64,000 bases of DNA, taken from Marinobacter daqiaonensis (lineage in GTDB: Bacteria; Pseudomonadota; Gammaproteobacteria; Pseudomonadales; Oleiphilaceae). Location: contig NZ_FOYW01000002.1 of NCBI RefSeq assembly GCF_900115285.1, forward strand, positions 483,759 to 547,758. The letters are read 5' to 3'. The notes beneath the pieces are model-generated. The model saw only the letters and a list, made by a program, of their open reading frames with translations. It had not been told where the DNA came from and made no database searches. Positions 44,285 through 53,902 of this stretch are shown one piece after another. The first letter of the stretch is position 1; every line of letters begins with the position of its first letter. The position numbers and the translations under genes were made by a program.

Positions 44285-44956
44285 CTATTGTAACAGGTTT
44301 ACCAGCTGGTCCACCGTGTCTACGGTGTGGTCGGCCTGCCAGAGGTCAACCTCACTGGGGTTGACGATGTAGCCGTAACGCACCGCGACAGTCACCATGC
44401 CGGCATTGCGGCCGGCTTCGATATCCCTGGCGTGGTCGCCCACATAGATGGCCCTGGCCGGTTCCGCACCCATCTGGCGGCAGGCCAGGTGCAGCCCTTC
44501 CGGCGAGGGCTTGCGTTCATTGACATGATCGGGGCAGATCAGTGCCCCACAGCGGCTTTCCAGCGCCAGCGCGGCCAGCAGCGGCTCGGCGAAACGCACC
44601 GGTTTGTTGGTGACAATGCCCCAGGGCACGCCGGCATCCTCAAGCGCGCCCAGCAGGTTATCCATGCCCCTGAACAATTCTGTTTCCTCACAGATACCGG
44701 CTTCGTACAGGTCCAGAAAACGGGCATGGCGTTCCCGGTAGCCGGGGTCGTCCGGTTCCAGGCCGAAACCCAGCCGAATCATGGCACGGGCGCCGTCGGA
44801 TACGTGGGGCCGGATACCGTCGGCCGCCAGAGGCGTCAGTTCGTAATCCTTCCTCAGTGCGTTCAGGCAGCGGATGAAATCCGGTGCCGTGTCGATCAGG
44901 GTGCCGTCCAGATCGAACAGCACCGTGGAAGGTGGTCTGGGCAATGGTCGGCTCAT
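44285..44956 (-). CDS. mupP: N-acetylmuramic acid 6-phosphate phosphatase (HAD), Gph-like
   Basis: This 223-residue HAD phosphatase shows LFDLDGTLIDT, VTNKP and YVGDHARDI, the three core motifs. By sequence alone it could be phosphoglycolate phosphatase. Its position between ubiG and yciK is exactly that of Pseudomonas mupP, which acts in anhydro-MurNAc recycling, so I prefer that name. It begins 3 bases after the ubiG stop. Confidence 0.8.
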   Translation of the reverse strand: MSRPLPRPPSTVLFDLDGTLIDTAPDFIRCLNALRKDYELTPLAADGIRPHVSDGARAMIRLGFGLEPDDPGYRERHARFLDLYEAGICEETELFRGMDNLLGALEDAGVPWGIVTNKPVRFAEPLLAALALESRCGALICPDHVNERKPSPEGLHLACRQMGAEPARAIYVGDHARDIEAGRNAGMVTVAVRYGYIVNPSEVDLWQADHTVDTVDQLVNLLQ

Positions 44957-44959
44957 GGA

Positions 44960-45676
44960 TCAGTTCTCGTCGGGTTTGCTGGCGTGCATCAGATAGTTCA
45001 CGTCGACGTCCCGTCCAAGCTTGTAGACCTTGGTGACCGGGTTATAGGTCATACCGGTCAGCTCGTGGACATCAAGGCCGGCATTACGCAGGAAATCCGA
45101 CATCTCCGAGGGGCGGATGAACTTGCTCCATTCGTGAGTCCCCTTGGGCAGCAGCCGCAAGACATATTCCGCGCCGACTATGGCGAACAGGAACGACTTC
45201 GGGTTGCGATTGATGGTGGAAACGTAGAGGTGCCCACCCGGCTTGAGCAGCCGTGCGCACGCCGAAACCACTGAAGCGGGTTCCGGCACATGCTCAAGCA
45301 TTTCCAAACAGGTCACGATGTCGAAGCTGCCCTGATTTTCCGGATCGTCGGCGAGTTCCTCCACCGTGATCTGTCGGTAGTCCACAGAGACCCCGGACTC
45401 AAGACCATGTAGCCGGGCCACGGTCAGCGGAGCCTCGCCCATATCGATGCCCGTCACTTCGGCTCCCCGGCGGGCCATGCCCTCCGACAGCAGGCCGCCG
45501 CCGCACCCCACGTCCAGCACTTTTTTGCCGGCCAGGGGCGTGCGCTCGTCAATGTAATTGAGCCGCAGGGGGTTGATGTCGTGCAGCGGCCGGAATTCGC
45601 TGGTGGGATCCCACCAGCGGCTGGCCAATGCTTCGAACTTGGCGATCTCATTCTGGTCTACGTTGGTTCTGGTCAT
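44960..45676 (-). CDS. ubiG: Ubiquinone O-methyltransferase
   Basis: This 238-residue methyltransferase has the AdoMet motif [13 protein letters not shown] (about 52-64), [10 protein letters not shown] and the [14 protein letters not shown] start typical of UbiG. It methylates two intermediates of ubiquinone synthesis. The length fits E. coli (240). It follows mtaD by 61 bases and is coupled to mupP. Confidence 0.95.
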   Translation of the reverse strand: MTRTNVDQNEIAKFEALASRWWDPTSEFRPLHDINPLRLNYIDERTPLAGKKVLDVGCGGGLLSEGMARRGAEVTGIDMGEAPLTVARLHGLESGVSVDYRQITVEELADDPENQGSFDIVTCLEMLEHVPEPASVVSACARLLKPGGHLYVSTINRNPKSFLFAIVGAEYVLRLLPKGTHEWSKFIRPSEMSDFLRNAGLDVHELTGMTYNPVTKVYKLGRDVDVNYLMHASKPDEN

Positions 45677-45737
45677 GGTCGTACGCCTGGAAAAAGGGTT
45701 TTGCCTGCCTAAGGGTTATAGGCCGGTCAAAGCGGTT

Positions 45738-47078
45738 TCAGTTCATTTTCGCAGCAACGATCCGGTCGTGCCACTCCCGGACACGGAGCATCAGGTCGGG
45801 TACATCGATCCGGGTCAGGCGGCCTTCCTGTACCTGAGGTACGCCAGCAATCCAGCTATGGCTTACCTGGCGGCCATGGTTGCTGTAGACCAGGTGGGAG
45901 GCAGGATCGTAAACCGGTTGCAGGAAAGGATCGCTGAGGTCCACTGCAACCAGGTCTGCCTGCTTGCCGGCTACCAGTGAGCCCAACTCATTCTCCCGGC
46001 CCAGTGCGCGCGCTCCGTTGATAGTGGCCATGGCCAGGGCGTCATGGGCGGACAGGGCGGCGGCGTCTCCGGCGACCGCCTTGGCCAGCATGGCGGCGGT
46101 GGACATCTCCCCGAAAAGGTCCAGGTCGTTGTTGCTGGCGGCGCCGTCAGTACCGATGGTTACATTGGTGCCTGCGTCCCGCAGCTTCTGAACCGGACAG
46201 AAGCCGCTTGCCAGCTTGAGGTTGGATTCAGGGCAGTGAACCACGTGGGCGCCACTGCCCCGCACCATGGCCAGATCCTGGTCATTAAGCGCTGTCATGT
46301 GCACACACTGGGTATTGCGTCCCAGCACGCCCAGGTTCTCCATGCGCGCGATGGGGCGTTGACCGCTCTGGCTTTCCGCTTCCGAGACCTCAGACGCGGT
46401 TTCATGGAGGTGGACCTGGAGGGCGGCCCCGGTCTCGTGCTGGATTGCTACGGCCCGCCTGAAGGTACTGTCGTTCACGGTGTAAGGCGCATGGGGACCA
46501 ATAGCGATTCGGATGTAGGGGTCGTCCCGCCATTGGTCGATCAGGTCCCGTCCCTTGGCCAGGTATTCATCCGGACCGCTGCCCCAGGGTGTCGGCATTT
46601 CCATCAGGGGAAAGCACACTTGTGCCCGCATGCCGGTATCCCTGGCCATCTGGGCTGCCACTTCGGGAAAGAAGTACATGTCGGAGAAGCAGGTGGTACC
46701 GGTGCGCAGCATCTCCGCCATGGCCAGTTGCGTTCCATCAGCAATGAACCGCTCACTCACAAAGGCGCCTTCCGCCGGCCAGATGTGGTTGTTGAGCCAG
46801 GTCATCAGCGGAAGATCGTCAGCCATGCCCCGGAAAAGCGACATGGCCGCGTGGCCATGCATATTGATCAGACCGGGAACAATCACGTGGTGGGGCAGGT
46901 CTATGGTTTCCCGGGCCCGGAAATGGGTGTCCGCTTCGGCCTGCGGCACGATAGCCTCGAGCCGGTTGCCGAGGATCAGCACCGCCTGATTCTCAAGCAC
47001 CACCCCGAGCGGCTCCACGGGAATCAGCCAGCGGGCATTGATGCGGATATCGGCGGCGATAATGGTATCTGCGGTCAT
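45738..47078 (-). CDS. mtaD: 5'-methylthioadenosine/S-adenosylhomocysteine deaminase
   Basis: This 446-residue amidohydrolase has [14 protein letters not shown] (zinc His pair), [18 protein letters not shown] and [11 protein letters not shown]. These are the metal and catalytic residues of the MtaD/SAH deaminase family. ATG 47078 is used because residues before it are out of family. It is divergent from mtnA across a 139-base promoter region, so methylthioadenosine recycling genes lie back to back. Confidence 0.9.
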   Translation of the reverse strand: MTADTIIAADIRINARWLIPVEPLGVVLENQAVLILGNRLEAIVPQAEADTHFRARETIDLPHHVIVPGLINMHGHAAMSLFRGMADDLPLMTWLNNHIWPAEGAFVSERFIADGTQLAMAEMLRTGTTCFSDMYFFPEVAAQMARDTGMRAQVCFPLMEMPTPWGSGPDEYLAKGRDLIDQWRDDPYIRIAIGPHAPYTVNDSTFRRAVAIQHETGAALQVHLHETASEVSEAESQSGQRPIARMENLGVLGRNTQCVHMTALNDQDLAMVRGSGAHVVHCPESNLKLASGFCPVQKLRDAGTNVTIGTDGAASNNDLDLFGEMSTAAMLAKAVAGDAAALSAHDALAMATINGARALGRENELGSLVAGKQADLVAVDLSDPFLQPVYDPASHLVYSNHGRQVSHSWIAGVPQVQEGRLTRIDVPDLMLRVREWHDRIVAAKMN

Positions 47079-47217
47079 GAATAGGCCCTGTGGCTCTGTC
47101 GGGATTTGGGGTGACTTTCCTGCAGGGCCAAAGTATAACGATCGCACTGGAGGGCAGCCAGTCCGATGCCGCTATACTGTGGTATCAGAAATACTGAATG
47201 AATTACTGGAGACCTTG

Positions 47218-48288
47218 ATGTCAAAGAATTCCGCGAGCCAAACCGAGATCCCACGGAACACCGGAACAGTCGCCATTCGCTGGAGCCAGAGTGCGTTGGA
47301 GCTTCTCGATCAGCGCCTTCTGCCCAGGGAGGAGCACTGGCTGACCATCGAGGATGCTCCGGGTGTGGCCCGGGCCATCCGTGAGATGGTTGTTCGTGGT
47401 GCCCCGGCGATCGGTATCAGCGCCGCCTACGGTGTAGCGCTGGCGGCACGGACCGCCGATGATGGTCGCTGGCAGCGGGATGTCGAGGCAGCGATTGAAG
47501 AGCTGGCGGCATCGCGGCCCACGGCGGTAAACCTGTTCTGGGCTCTGGAACGCATGAAAGGTGTCCTGTCGGAATGTGAAACCCGGGAAGATGGTGTCCT
47601 GCGGCTGGCGGCGGAAGCTGTCGCTATTCACGAAGAGGACCTGGCGTCGAATCTGACCATGGCGGATCTGGCTCTTGAGGCCATGGACCTGCAGCGGCCC
47701 TGTTCGGTGTTGACCCACTGCAACACCGGGGCTCTCGCCACTGGCGGCTATGGGACGGCACTGGGGGTGATCCGGAGGCTTCATGAACGGAGCCTGCTCA
47801 AGCGGGTGTACGCGGATGAAACCCGCCCCTGGCTGCAGGGAGCGCGACTGACAGCCTGGGAGCTGATGCGGGACGATATTCCGGTCACCCTGAACGCGGA
47901 GGGTGCCGCGGCGTCGCTGATGGCCAGGGGAGACGTCAAGTGGGTGATCGTCGGGGCGGACCGCATTACTGCCAATGGCGACGTGGCGAACAAGATCGGT
48001 ACTTACAGTCTCGCCGTGCTTGCCCGTCACCATAAAGTCAGGTTCATGGTGGTTGCTCCCTCCAGTACCGTTGATATGGCAATGGAGACCGGCGACCAGA
48101 TTCCCATCGAAGAGCGCGATGGCACGGAGCTCCGGGAGATGGGCGGTATCAGGACGGCACCGGAAAAGGTCCGGGTCCACAATCCGGTGTTTGATGTGAC
48201 CCCCGCCGGCCTGATTGATCTGATTGTGACCGAGCGGGGTGTCGTTCACAGCCCCAACGTCGCCGGAATGCACAATCTGTTCGGCTGA
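47218..48288 (+). CDS. mtnA: Methylthioribose-1-phosphate isomerase
   Basis: This 356-residue enzyme isomerises methylthioribose-1-phosphate in the methionine salvage pathway. It shows [31 protein letters not shown] (catalytic Cys) and [17 protein letters not shown] (catalytic Asp). ATG 47218 has GGAGACC just before it. A strong terminator follows. No SAM riboswitch is visible upstream. Confidence 0.95.
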   Translation: MSKNSASQTEIPRNTGTVAIRWSQSALELLDQRLLPREEHWLTIEDAPGVARAIREMVVRGAPAIGISAAYGVALAARTADDGRWQRDVEAAIEELAASRPTAVNLFWALERMKGVLSECETREDGVLRLAAEAVAIHEEDLASNLTMADLALEAMDLQRPCSVLTHCNTGALATGGYGTALGVIRRLHERSLLKRVYADETRPWLQGARLTAWELMRDDIPVTLNAEGAAASLMARGDVKWVIVGADRITANGDVANKIGTYSLAVLARHHKVRFMVVAPSSTVDMAMETGDQIPIEERDGTELREMGGIRTAPEKVRVHNPVFDVTPAGLIDLIVTERGVVHSPNVAGMHNLFG

Positions 48289-48309
48289 CAGAGCGGACCG
48301 ACCAGCCAA

Positions 48310-48346
48310 AAAAAACCGGCAACCCCGAGTGGGCTGCCGGTTTTTT
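48310..48346. terminator. Strong bidirectional rho-independent terminator
   Basis: AAAAAACCGGCA (48310-48321) and TGCCGGTTTTTT (48335-48346) form a 12-bp stem whose ends are A and T runs, so it works from either side. It lies between the convergent mtnA and prc genes. Confidence 0.9.
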
Positions 48347-48359
48347 CATTGAAGGGTGG

Positions 48360-50516
48360 TTACTGGGCCCTGGCGGTCACCGTGCCGGATGGCAGGATTG
48401 TCGCCATCCGGCGGTCCAGTTCCAGCATGTCGGCCATGATATGCCCGCCCTCCCGCACAATGAAGTCCAGCTCGTCGTCCTCATTGCCATGGGCGGCGGC
48501 CGCCTGCTGCTCCTGGTGCTCCTCCATGGCCTCGAAGGACTCGAAAGGCTCCTCGCCACGGAGCTCACGCCGTGCATTGGCGATGGTCAGCTGGCGTCGC
48601 TCAAGCTCGTTCTGATACCTGCGACGTTTGTCCTCGTTCAGGCTCACCATGGTGGTTTCCCGCTGCTCCTCGAGAAAGTCGATTTCCTTTTGCAGCAGGC
48701 GGAATTCCGGATTTTCCGAGAAACGCGCCTGGTGGCGATCCCGCAGATCATCAATGACATTGCTGAAGTCAAAATAACGGGCGTGTGGCACCGCTTCAAT
48801 CTGATCCCAGGGCAGGGCACGTTCCAGCGAGTCCTCACCAATCCGGGAGTTGTCGATCCGCGACGGAATCTTGATATCCGGAATCACGCCGCGATGCTGG
48901 GTGGACCCGCCGGACACCCGGTAAAACTTGGACTGGGTGATCTTCAACTGGCCATGGTTAAGGGAACGTACCGCCTGCACGGTGCCCTTGCCGAAGGTCT
49001 GGGAGCCAACCACGAGTCCACGGCCATAGTCCTGAATGGCGCCCGCAAAGATTTCAGAGGCAGATGCGCTCATGCGGTTGACAAGCACCACCATGGGGCC
49101 GTCCCAGGCAACACTGGGGTCCTGGTCCGCCAGTACCTGTACCTGGTCGTCGGTGCCCCGGATCTGTACCGTCGGGCCCTGATCGATGAACAGGCCCACC
49201 AGGTCGTTCGCCTCATGAAGGGCGCCGCCACCATTATTGCGAAGGTCCACCACAAGGCCGTCGATATTGCGCTCCTCTTTCAGGTTTTCCAGTAACCTGC
49301 GGACGTCCCGTGTGGTGCTCTTATAATCGGGGTCGCCCCGCTGCATGGCCTGGAAGTCCGCATAGAAGGTGGGAATGTCAATCAGACCGATACGGTAGGT
49401 CTCACCGTTGCGGTCCAGTTCAATGACATCACTCTGGGCGCTTTGCTCCTCGAGCTTCACCTTGTCCCGCTTGATGGATATGGTCCGGGTCACGGTCTCA
49501 TCGCTGGCGGTCGCGGGAATCACTTCCAGAGTGACGGTGGAGCCACGGGGGCCACGAATAAGGTCGACCACTTCGTCGAGACGCCATCCGATCACGTTGG
49601 TGGGTTCCTCCTCATCCTCCTGCTTCACCGATACAATCCGGTCGGCGGGGCTCAGCTGACTCTGGCGGGCAGCAGGCCCACCGGGCACCAGGCGCACCAC
49701 CTTGGTGTATTCATTGTCGGATTGCAGCACCGCGCCTATTCCCTCAAGGGACAGGCTCATATTGATGTTGAAGTTTTCGGAGTTCCGCGGCGAAAAATAG
49801 CTGGTGTGTGGGTCCCAGGTCCCGGTAAAGGCATTCATATAGGCCTGGAACGCATCTTCGCTGCGCATCTGTGAAATCCGCTTGCGCTGACTCTCATAAC
49901 GGCGGGTCAGAACTTCGATGATTTCCTCATCGGAACTGCCGTTAAGGCGCTGGCCCAGCACCGCATTACGGAGGCGTTTGTCCCAGAGCTGATCCAGAGC
50001 TTCCTGGTCCGGTTCCCAGTCGGCTTTCGAGCGATCCAGCAACAGGGTTTCATCGGACTCGGACTGGAACTGGCCGATTCCCTCTTCGAGTTGCCCCAGG
50101 GCGTAGTCCAGCCGTTCAAGAATGCGGGTCTGTACCCGGTTGTAAATGTCGAAGCCGGGCTGGAGCTGACCGGTCCGCAAGGAGGCGCCCATGCTCTCCT
50201 TTAAGGGCTCGAAGTCGTCAATGTCCTTCTGGGTCAGGTAAATGCGTTGGCCATCGAGATAGTCGAGATAATCCGCGAAAACCTCTCCGGCCAGTTCATC
50301 ATTGATGGTCTGATCACGGAGGTGAGTGAACTGGAGCTGCCTAGAAATAAGGATGTTGGCCCGCGCCTGCTCAATGGTCGGCGCGACCGCCTCGAATGCC
50401 GTCCGGTCGACGCTGGCATGCAGGCCAGTGCCAATACCCGTCAGGGGGAGGCTGATCAGAAGGCCAAGGGCGAAATTCCGGACGTGGGGAAGGGAAGGCG
50501 TGCTGATGTTCTTCAT
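48360..50516 (-). CDS. prc: Tail-specific C-terminal processing protease
   Basis: This 718-residue S41 protease has a signal peptide (about 1-34), a PDZ domain (about 240-330), the catalytic SASASEIF region (from 483) and the partner Lys in FGKGTVQ. The C-terminal DUF3340 region is present. It matches Prc/Tsp in length; it trims the C-termini of periplasmic proteins such as PBP3. It stands alone on its transcript. Confidence 0.95.
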   Translation of the reverse strand: MKNISTPSLPHVRNFALGLLISLPLTGIGTGLHASVDRTAFEAVAPTIEQARANILISRQLQFTHLRDQTINDELAGEVFADYLDYLDGQRIYLTQKDIDDFEPLKESMGASLRTGQLQPGFDIYNRVQTRILERLDYALGQLEEGIGQFQSESDETLLLDRSKADWEPDQEALDQLWDKRLRNAVLGQRLNGSSDEEIIEVLTRRYESQRKRISQMRSEDAFQAYMNAFTGTWDPHTSYFSPRNSENFNINMSLSLEGIGAVLQSDNEYTKVVRLVPGGPAARQSQLSPADRIVSVKQEDEEEPTNVIGWRLDEVVDLIRGPRGSTVTLEVIPATASDETVTRTISIKRDKVKLEEQSAQSDVIELDRNGETYRIGLIDIPTFYADFQAMQRGDPDYKSTTRDVRRLLENLKEERNIDGLVVDLRNNGGGALHEANDLVGLFIDQGPTVQIRGTDDQVQVLADQDPSVAWDGPMVVLVNRMSASASEIFAGAIQDYGRGLVVGSQTFGKGTVQAVRSLNHGQLKITQSKFYRVSGGSTQHRGVIPDIKIPSRIDNSRIGEDSLERALPWDQIEAVPHARYFDFSNVIDDLRDRHQARFSENPEFRLLQKEIDFLEEQRETTMVSLNEDKRRRYQNELERRQLTIANARRELRGEEPFESFEAMEEHQEQQAAAAHGNEDDELDFIVREGGHIMADMLELDRRMATILPSGTVTARAQ

Positions 50517-50654
50517 AGAGTAGGTTACCTGCTTAATGCTGGACCGGCATCACCGTTATCGGTGAGTCTCGCCCGCCTGTCAGTAAGCAGATTCCATTAC
50601 TGGGGCCCACAGGTGACCGGATGGCTGGCGACGGCCTTTGCCTCATTGTAGGCA

Positions 50655-50692
50655 ACCAACCTGACCGTTACCACAGGCAGTGTCAGGTTGGT
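50655..50692. terminator. Inverted repeat downstream of the DUF349 gene
   Basis: ACCAACCTGAC (50655-50665) and GTCAGGTTGGT (50682-50692) make an 11-bp perfect stem with a 16-base loop. It lies 36 bases past the stop of the minus-strand DUF349 gene and upstream of prc. No U run follows on either strand, so it may be a terminator without a tail or a protein site. Confidence 0.4.
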
Positions 50693-50727
50693 CGTGACAA
50701 TCTCTCCATAACCTGACACAGGCCCGT

Positions 50728-53193
50728 TTAACGGGGTTGCAATGCGTCACAGAAGCGTTCGGCCAGTGCCGGGTCCGGGTTTTCGCCGTCCAGATCAAGG
50801 CACCAGCGCGCGACCAGAGCTTCCAGATCCTGGTCCGAAGGCGTTGCAGAACCTGCCAGGCCTTCCTTGAGACGGCGAACCTGGAGCTCCATGCGCAGGT
50901 TCTGATCGCTCTGGGACGAGGGAGTACCCGTGAGGATCTCTGCCAGAACGACCACTTCCTGTGGCTGCGCCAGGCTCACCTGGGACTGAAGCGTCTGCCA
51001 GTGGCGGGGCAGGGTGCTGGCATCGACAGGACCGAGAGTCCGCTGTCGGATCCAGTCCTGCCACTGCCGGGTATTCGCCAGAACCGCTTCCTGCTTCCTG
51101 CGCTCCTCAAGCCGATTGATACAGTCCTGCAGCTGCTTCCCGACTTTGCTGGATACCGGCGAGGCCGCAGCCTCCCGAAGCTGGTCCCGTAAGGTCCGCA
51201 CAGCAGGCTCATCCAGTGAATCGGCATCAAGGGCAGCCTGCGCCTTCGCCAGCAAGGGGGCCGCCGTTTCGTCCGCCTCGTTGACCTGTTGATTGCGCAG
51301 CTGGCGCTCCTCGTCCCGGCGGGAAAATATCTGGTCGCAAGCAGCGCGGAAGGCTTTCCATAACTTGCGGTCTTCCCGGTGTCGGGTAACACCGATTTCC
51401 TGCCACTGCTTCTGCAGGGCCTTGGCCCTGTCCATGGCTTCGTTCAGCGGTGTGTGATCAATCAGGGCCTGGGCTTCATCGACAATGCCCTGTTTGAGCG
51501 CTTCGTTATGGAGCCGCTCTTCGTCCAGTCTCCTTCCCAGTTCGGCCATGAGCTGATCAAACCGTTTCTGAATGGGCCGATTGTCCCGGAACTCCACCGG
51601 CCAGGCTTCCCGCCATTCCTGGCGGGCGGTTTTTTCGATCTGTTCCGCCGCTTTCCAGTCGACGGTTGCCCAGTCTGCGGCTTCCAGGTAGCGGGCCAGC
51701 TCCTCGCAAAGGGTCTGCCGTTTCTGCAGGTTGACTTTCTTCAGGTCAGACCGCGCCTCGAAATACGCTTTGCAGGGCTCAAAGGCGGCATCGGATGCGG
51801 TACGGAAGCGTTGCCAGAGGTCGCGGTCCGAGGAGCCGCCCAGGTTTTTCCATTCCTGCTGCAACTCCTGGATTCGGGCGGCCTTGGCTTCGGGATCCAT
51901 GGGCTGCTCGGCCAGATATTCCATCTGCTCGCAAAGTGCCGCCTGCTTGGGACCGGTCGCGAATCCACGCCAATCGCCCAGTTCCCTGACCTGGCCGGCC
52001 AGGCGCTGCAGGTTGCCCTGGTGGTGTCTCGCCTCTTTGCCGGTCAGTTGGCGGTGCAGGGCCTGGGCCTGCTTCAGGTTTTGCCGGGACTCCTTGAGAA
52101 GATTTTCCGCGAGCGTCTGTTCCAGTTGTCCCAACACCCGGTCCAGCCTTTCCTGCAGCACCTTTTGCTGCTCCCGGTCACCTTCGACCTGCTGCACGGG
52201 TCTTCTGACATTGGCCGCCCGGGCAAGTCGTTCGAGTGCCTCGGGTCGCGGCAGGCTTCCTGGCCATTCAAGGTTCTCCAACAGAGCCCGGGCGGCCTCG
52301 GGGTCGGGCTCCACCTCATCATCGAGGAGTGCCTGGATCTGTTCCTGGTGGACCCCCAGGCGACGCAGTGCCGCGACGTGGGACTTGAGCGTCTGCATCA
52401 GGCTTTCGTAGTCTTTCTGTTCGGACTTGCTGACGTCGGTTTCCCGTGTGGCTTCCAGCCAGCGGTTCTCCTGGGTGCGCTGCAGTGCGTCCAGGGAGGG
52501 CAGGGTGGCATGGTCCGTCTGCTCCCGTTCGAGGTCAGCGATGGTCTCTTTCAGCAGAGTAAGGGTCAGCTCCCGCTGTTCTCTCTGGTTCTCGCGACGG
52601 ATCACCTCTTCTCGCTGTGCGGCCAGCTCACCGGCGCGCTGGCGACAATCGTGCAGTGCGGCCAGAATTTCAGCCTTCTCTTCATTGGTGGCGGCCGGTT
52701 CGAGTGTCGACCATGCCTGTTCGAGCTTCTCGACCCGGGCCTCGTAGAGGGAGGTGTCGCTGGTCAGGGCCAGCTCCTTTGCCTGGTTGGTCAGTTTCGC
52801 CAGGTCGTCGCGGGTCTGCTGTGCCCTGGCCTGGCGCTGACGTATTTCCTGCAATGCCTGACGGGCGTGCTGATAAACGCCCTTGTCCCTGCCACGGGTC
52901 GCCTTCTGCACCCGTTGCAGGAGGGATTCATCGGTTACTCGCCTGACCGCATCCAGGCGTATGTCCGCCGCCAGGCCATGGGTTGCCAGCTCCGCCAATG
53001 TCTCCTGGTCGGGATCGGGCTCGGCGATCTTTGCCCGTTGCTGGTCAATCAGGGCCTGCTCCGGGCTTTTTACCGGGGATTCGCTGGCGGGATCCGGTCT
53101 GTCTTGCGCCGGTTGTTTTTTCCGGGAGTCGGTATCCGGCCTGGTTGCTGACGCGGTGCGTTTCTTGAAGAGCTTCTGGATAAATGCAGCCAT
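50728..53193 (-). CDS. DUF349 coiled-coil protein
   Basis: This 821-residue protein is almost wholly helical and highly charged. Repeats of WKxxG/WQEIGVTRHREDRKLWKAFRAACDQ-type segments (WKNLGGSSDRDLWQRFR, LWKAFRAACDQIF) are the hallmark of DUF349. The family is common in gammaproteobacteria; its role is unknown. The first 60 residues are basic and Pro-rich and may be flexible. The large antisense frame opposite is a shadow of its strong codon bias. Confidence 0.88.
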   Translation of the reverse strand: MAAFIQKLFKKRTASATRPDTDSRKKQPAQDRPDPASESPVKSPEQALIDQQRAKIAEPDPDQETLAELATHGLAADIRLDAVRRVTDESLLQRVQKATRGRDKGVYQHARQALQEIRQRQARAQQTRDDLAKLTNQAKELALTSDTSLYEARVEKLEQAWSTLEPAATNEEKAEILAALHDCRQRAGELAAQREEVIRRENQREQRELTLTLLKETIADLEREQTDHATLPSLDALQRTQENRWLEATRETDVSKSEQKDYESLMQTLKSHVAALRRLGVHQEQIQALLDDEVEPDPEAARALLENLEWPGSLPRPEALERLARAANVRRPVQQVEGDREQQKVLQERLDRVLGQLEQTLAENLLKESRQNLKQAQALHRQLTGKEARHHQGNLQRLAGQVRELGDWRGFATGPKQAALCEQMEYLAEQPMDPEAKAARIQELQQEWKNLGGSSDRDLWQRFRTASDAAFEPCKAYFEARSDLKKVNLQKRQTLCEELARYLEAADWATVDWKAAEQIEKTARQEWREAWPVEFRDNRPIQKRFDQLMAELGRRLDEERLHNEALKQGIVDEAQALIDHTPLNEAMDRAKALQKQWQEIGVTRHREDRKLWKAFRAACDQIFSRRDEERQLRNQQVNEADETAAPLLAKAQAALDADSLDEPAVRTLRDQLREAAASPVSSKVGKQLQDCINRLEERRKQEAVLANTRQWQDWIRQRTLGPVDASTLPRHWQTLQSQVSLAQPQEVVVLAEILTGTPSSQSDQNLRMELQVRRLKEGLAGSATPSDQDLEALVARWCLDLDGENPDPALAERFCDALQPR

Positions 53194-53397
53194 GTCGGTA
53201 TCCTTCAGGCAGTCGGTTCACCGGGTATGGGTCCCGGAATCAGCTTCGATGGCACAATGAGCTGGTGCCACCGCTTCATCGGAAGCCGGGGGGTTGATTA
53301 CACCCGTGTCTGTAGCGGCACGCGGTAGTGTCAGGCCCCGTCTCCCGGGCAGGGGCCATAGTCTATCCTCTAGAAACGCATGGCGGAAAGTGCCTTC

Positions 53398-53877
53398 ATG
53401 GCAAAGTTGAGCAAAAATAGGGATCCCAATGAGCAGGCGCCGGAGATGGCCCTCAGGTTGCTGGCGCGGCGCGAACACAGCCGCCTGGAGCTGGCCCTTA
53501 AGCTGCGCCAGCGCAGGGTCGGGCACGAGGTCATTGAGCGGGTGCTGGATGAGTTCGAGGACCGGGGCTGGTTGAGCGACGAGCGCTTTGCCGAAGTCTT
53601 CGTCCGTCAGCGCATGGAAGCGGGCTATGGCCCCCTGAAGATCCTGGCAGACCTTCAGCAGCGGGGTATCCCCGGCCGGCCGCCGGCGCTCTCGGAGATC
53701 CCGGATGACGACTGGATAGCGTCCGCCGTCCGCTTGCGTGACCGGCGCTTCGGTCTTGGCAATGTCCTGGAGGACTGGCCCGAGCGACAGCGTCAGGGAG
53801 GCTTCCTTGCCCGACGGGGCTTCAGTACCGAGCAGGTTGAGGCAGCGCTGGAGGCGATCTCCGCATCTGGGGATTAA
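53398..53877 (+). CDS. recX: Regulatory protein RecX
   Basis: This 159-residue helical protein has the three tandem three-helix repeats of RecX, for example RREHSRLELALKLRQRRVG and DRGWLSDERFAEVFVRQRM. RecX binds RecA filaments and limits their growth. ATG 53398 has GGAAAG upstream; ATG 53380 is also possible. recA is not next to it, which is unusual. It converges with mltF after 25 bases. Confidence 0.88.
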   Translation: MAKLSKNRDPNEQAPEMALRLLARREHSRLELALKLRQRRVGHEVIERVLDEFEDRGWLSDERFAEVFVRQRMEAGYGPLKILADLQQRGIPGRPPALSEIPDDDWIASAVRLRDRRFGLGNVLEDWPERQRQGGFLARRGFSTEQVEAALEAISASGD

Positions 53878-53902
53878 GGCTGAGTCCCCGGCAAGAGCGA
53901 TT

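Noticed and set aside
51379..53151. 590-residue open frame opposite the DUF349 gene
   Set aside because: Low-complexity Leu/Gly/Phe-rich translation typical of an antisense shadow; the DUF349 repeats on the other strand are real.
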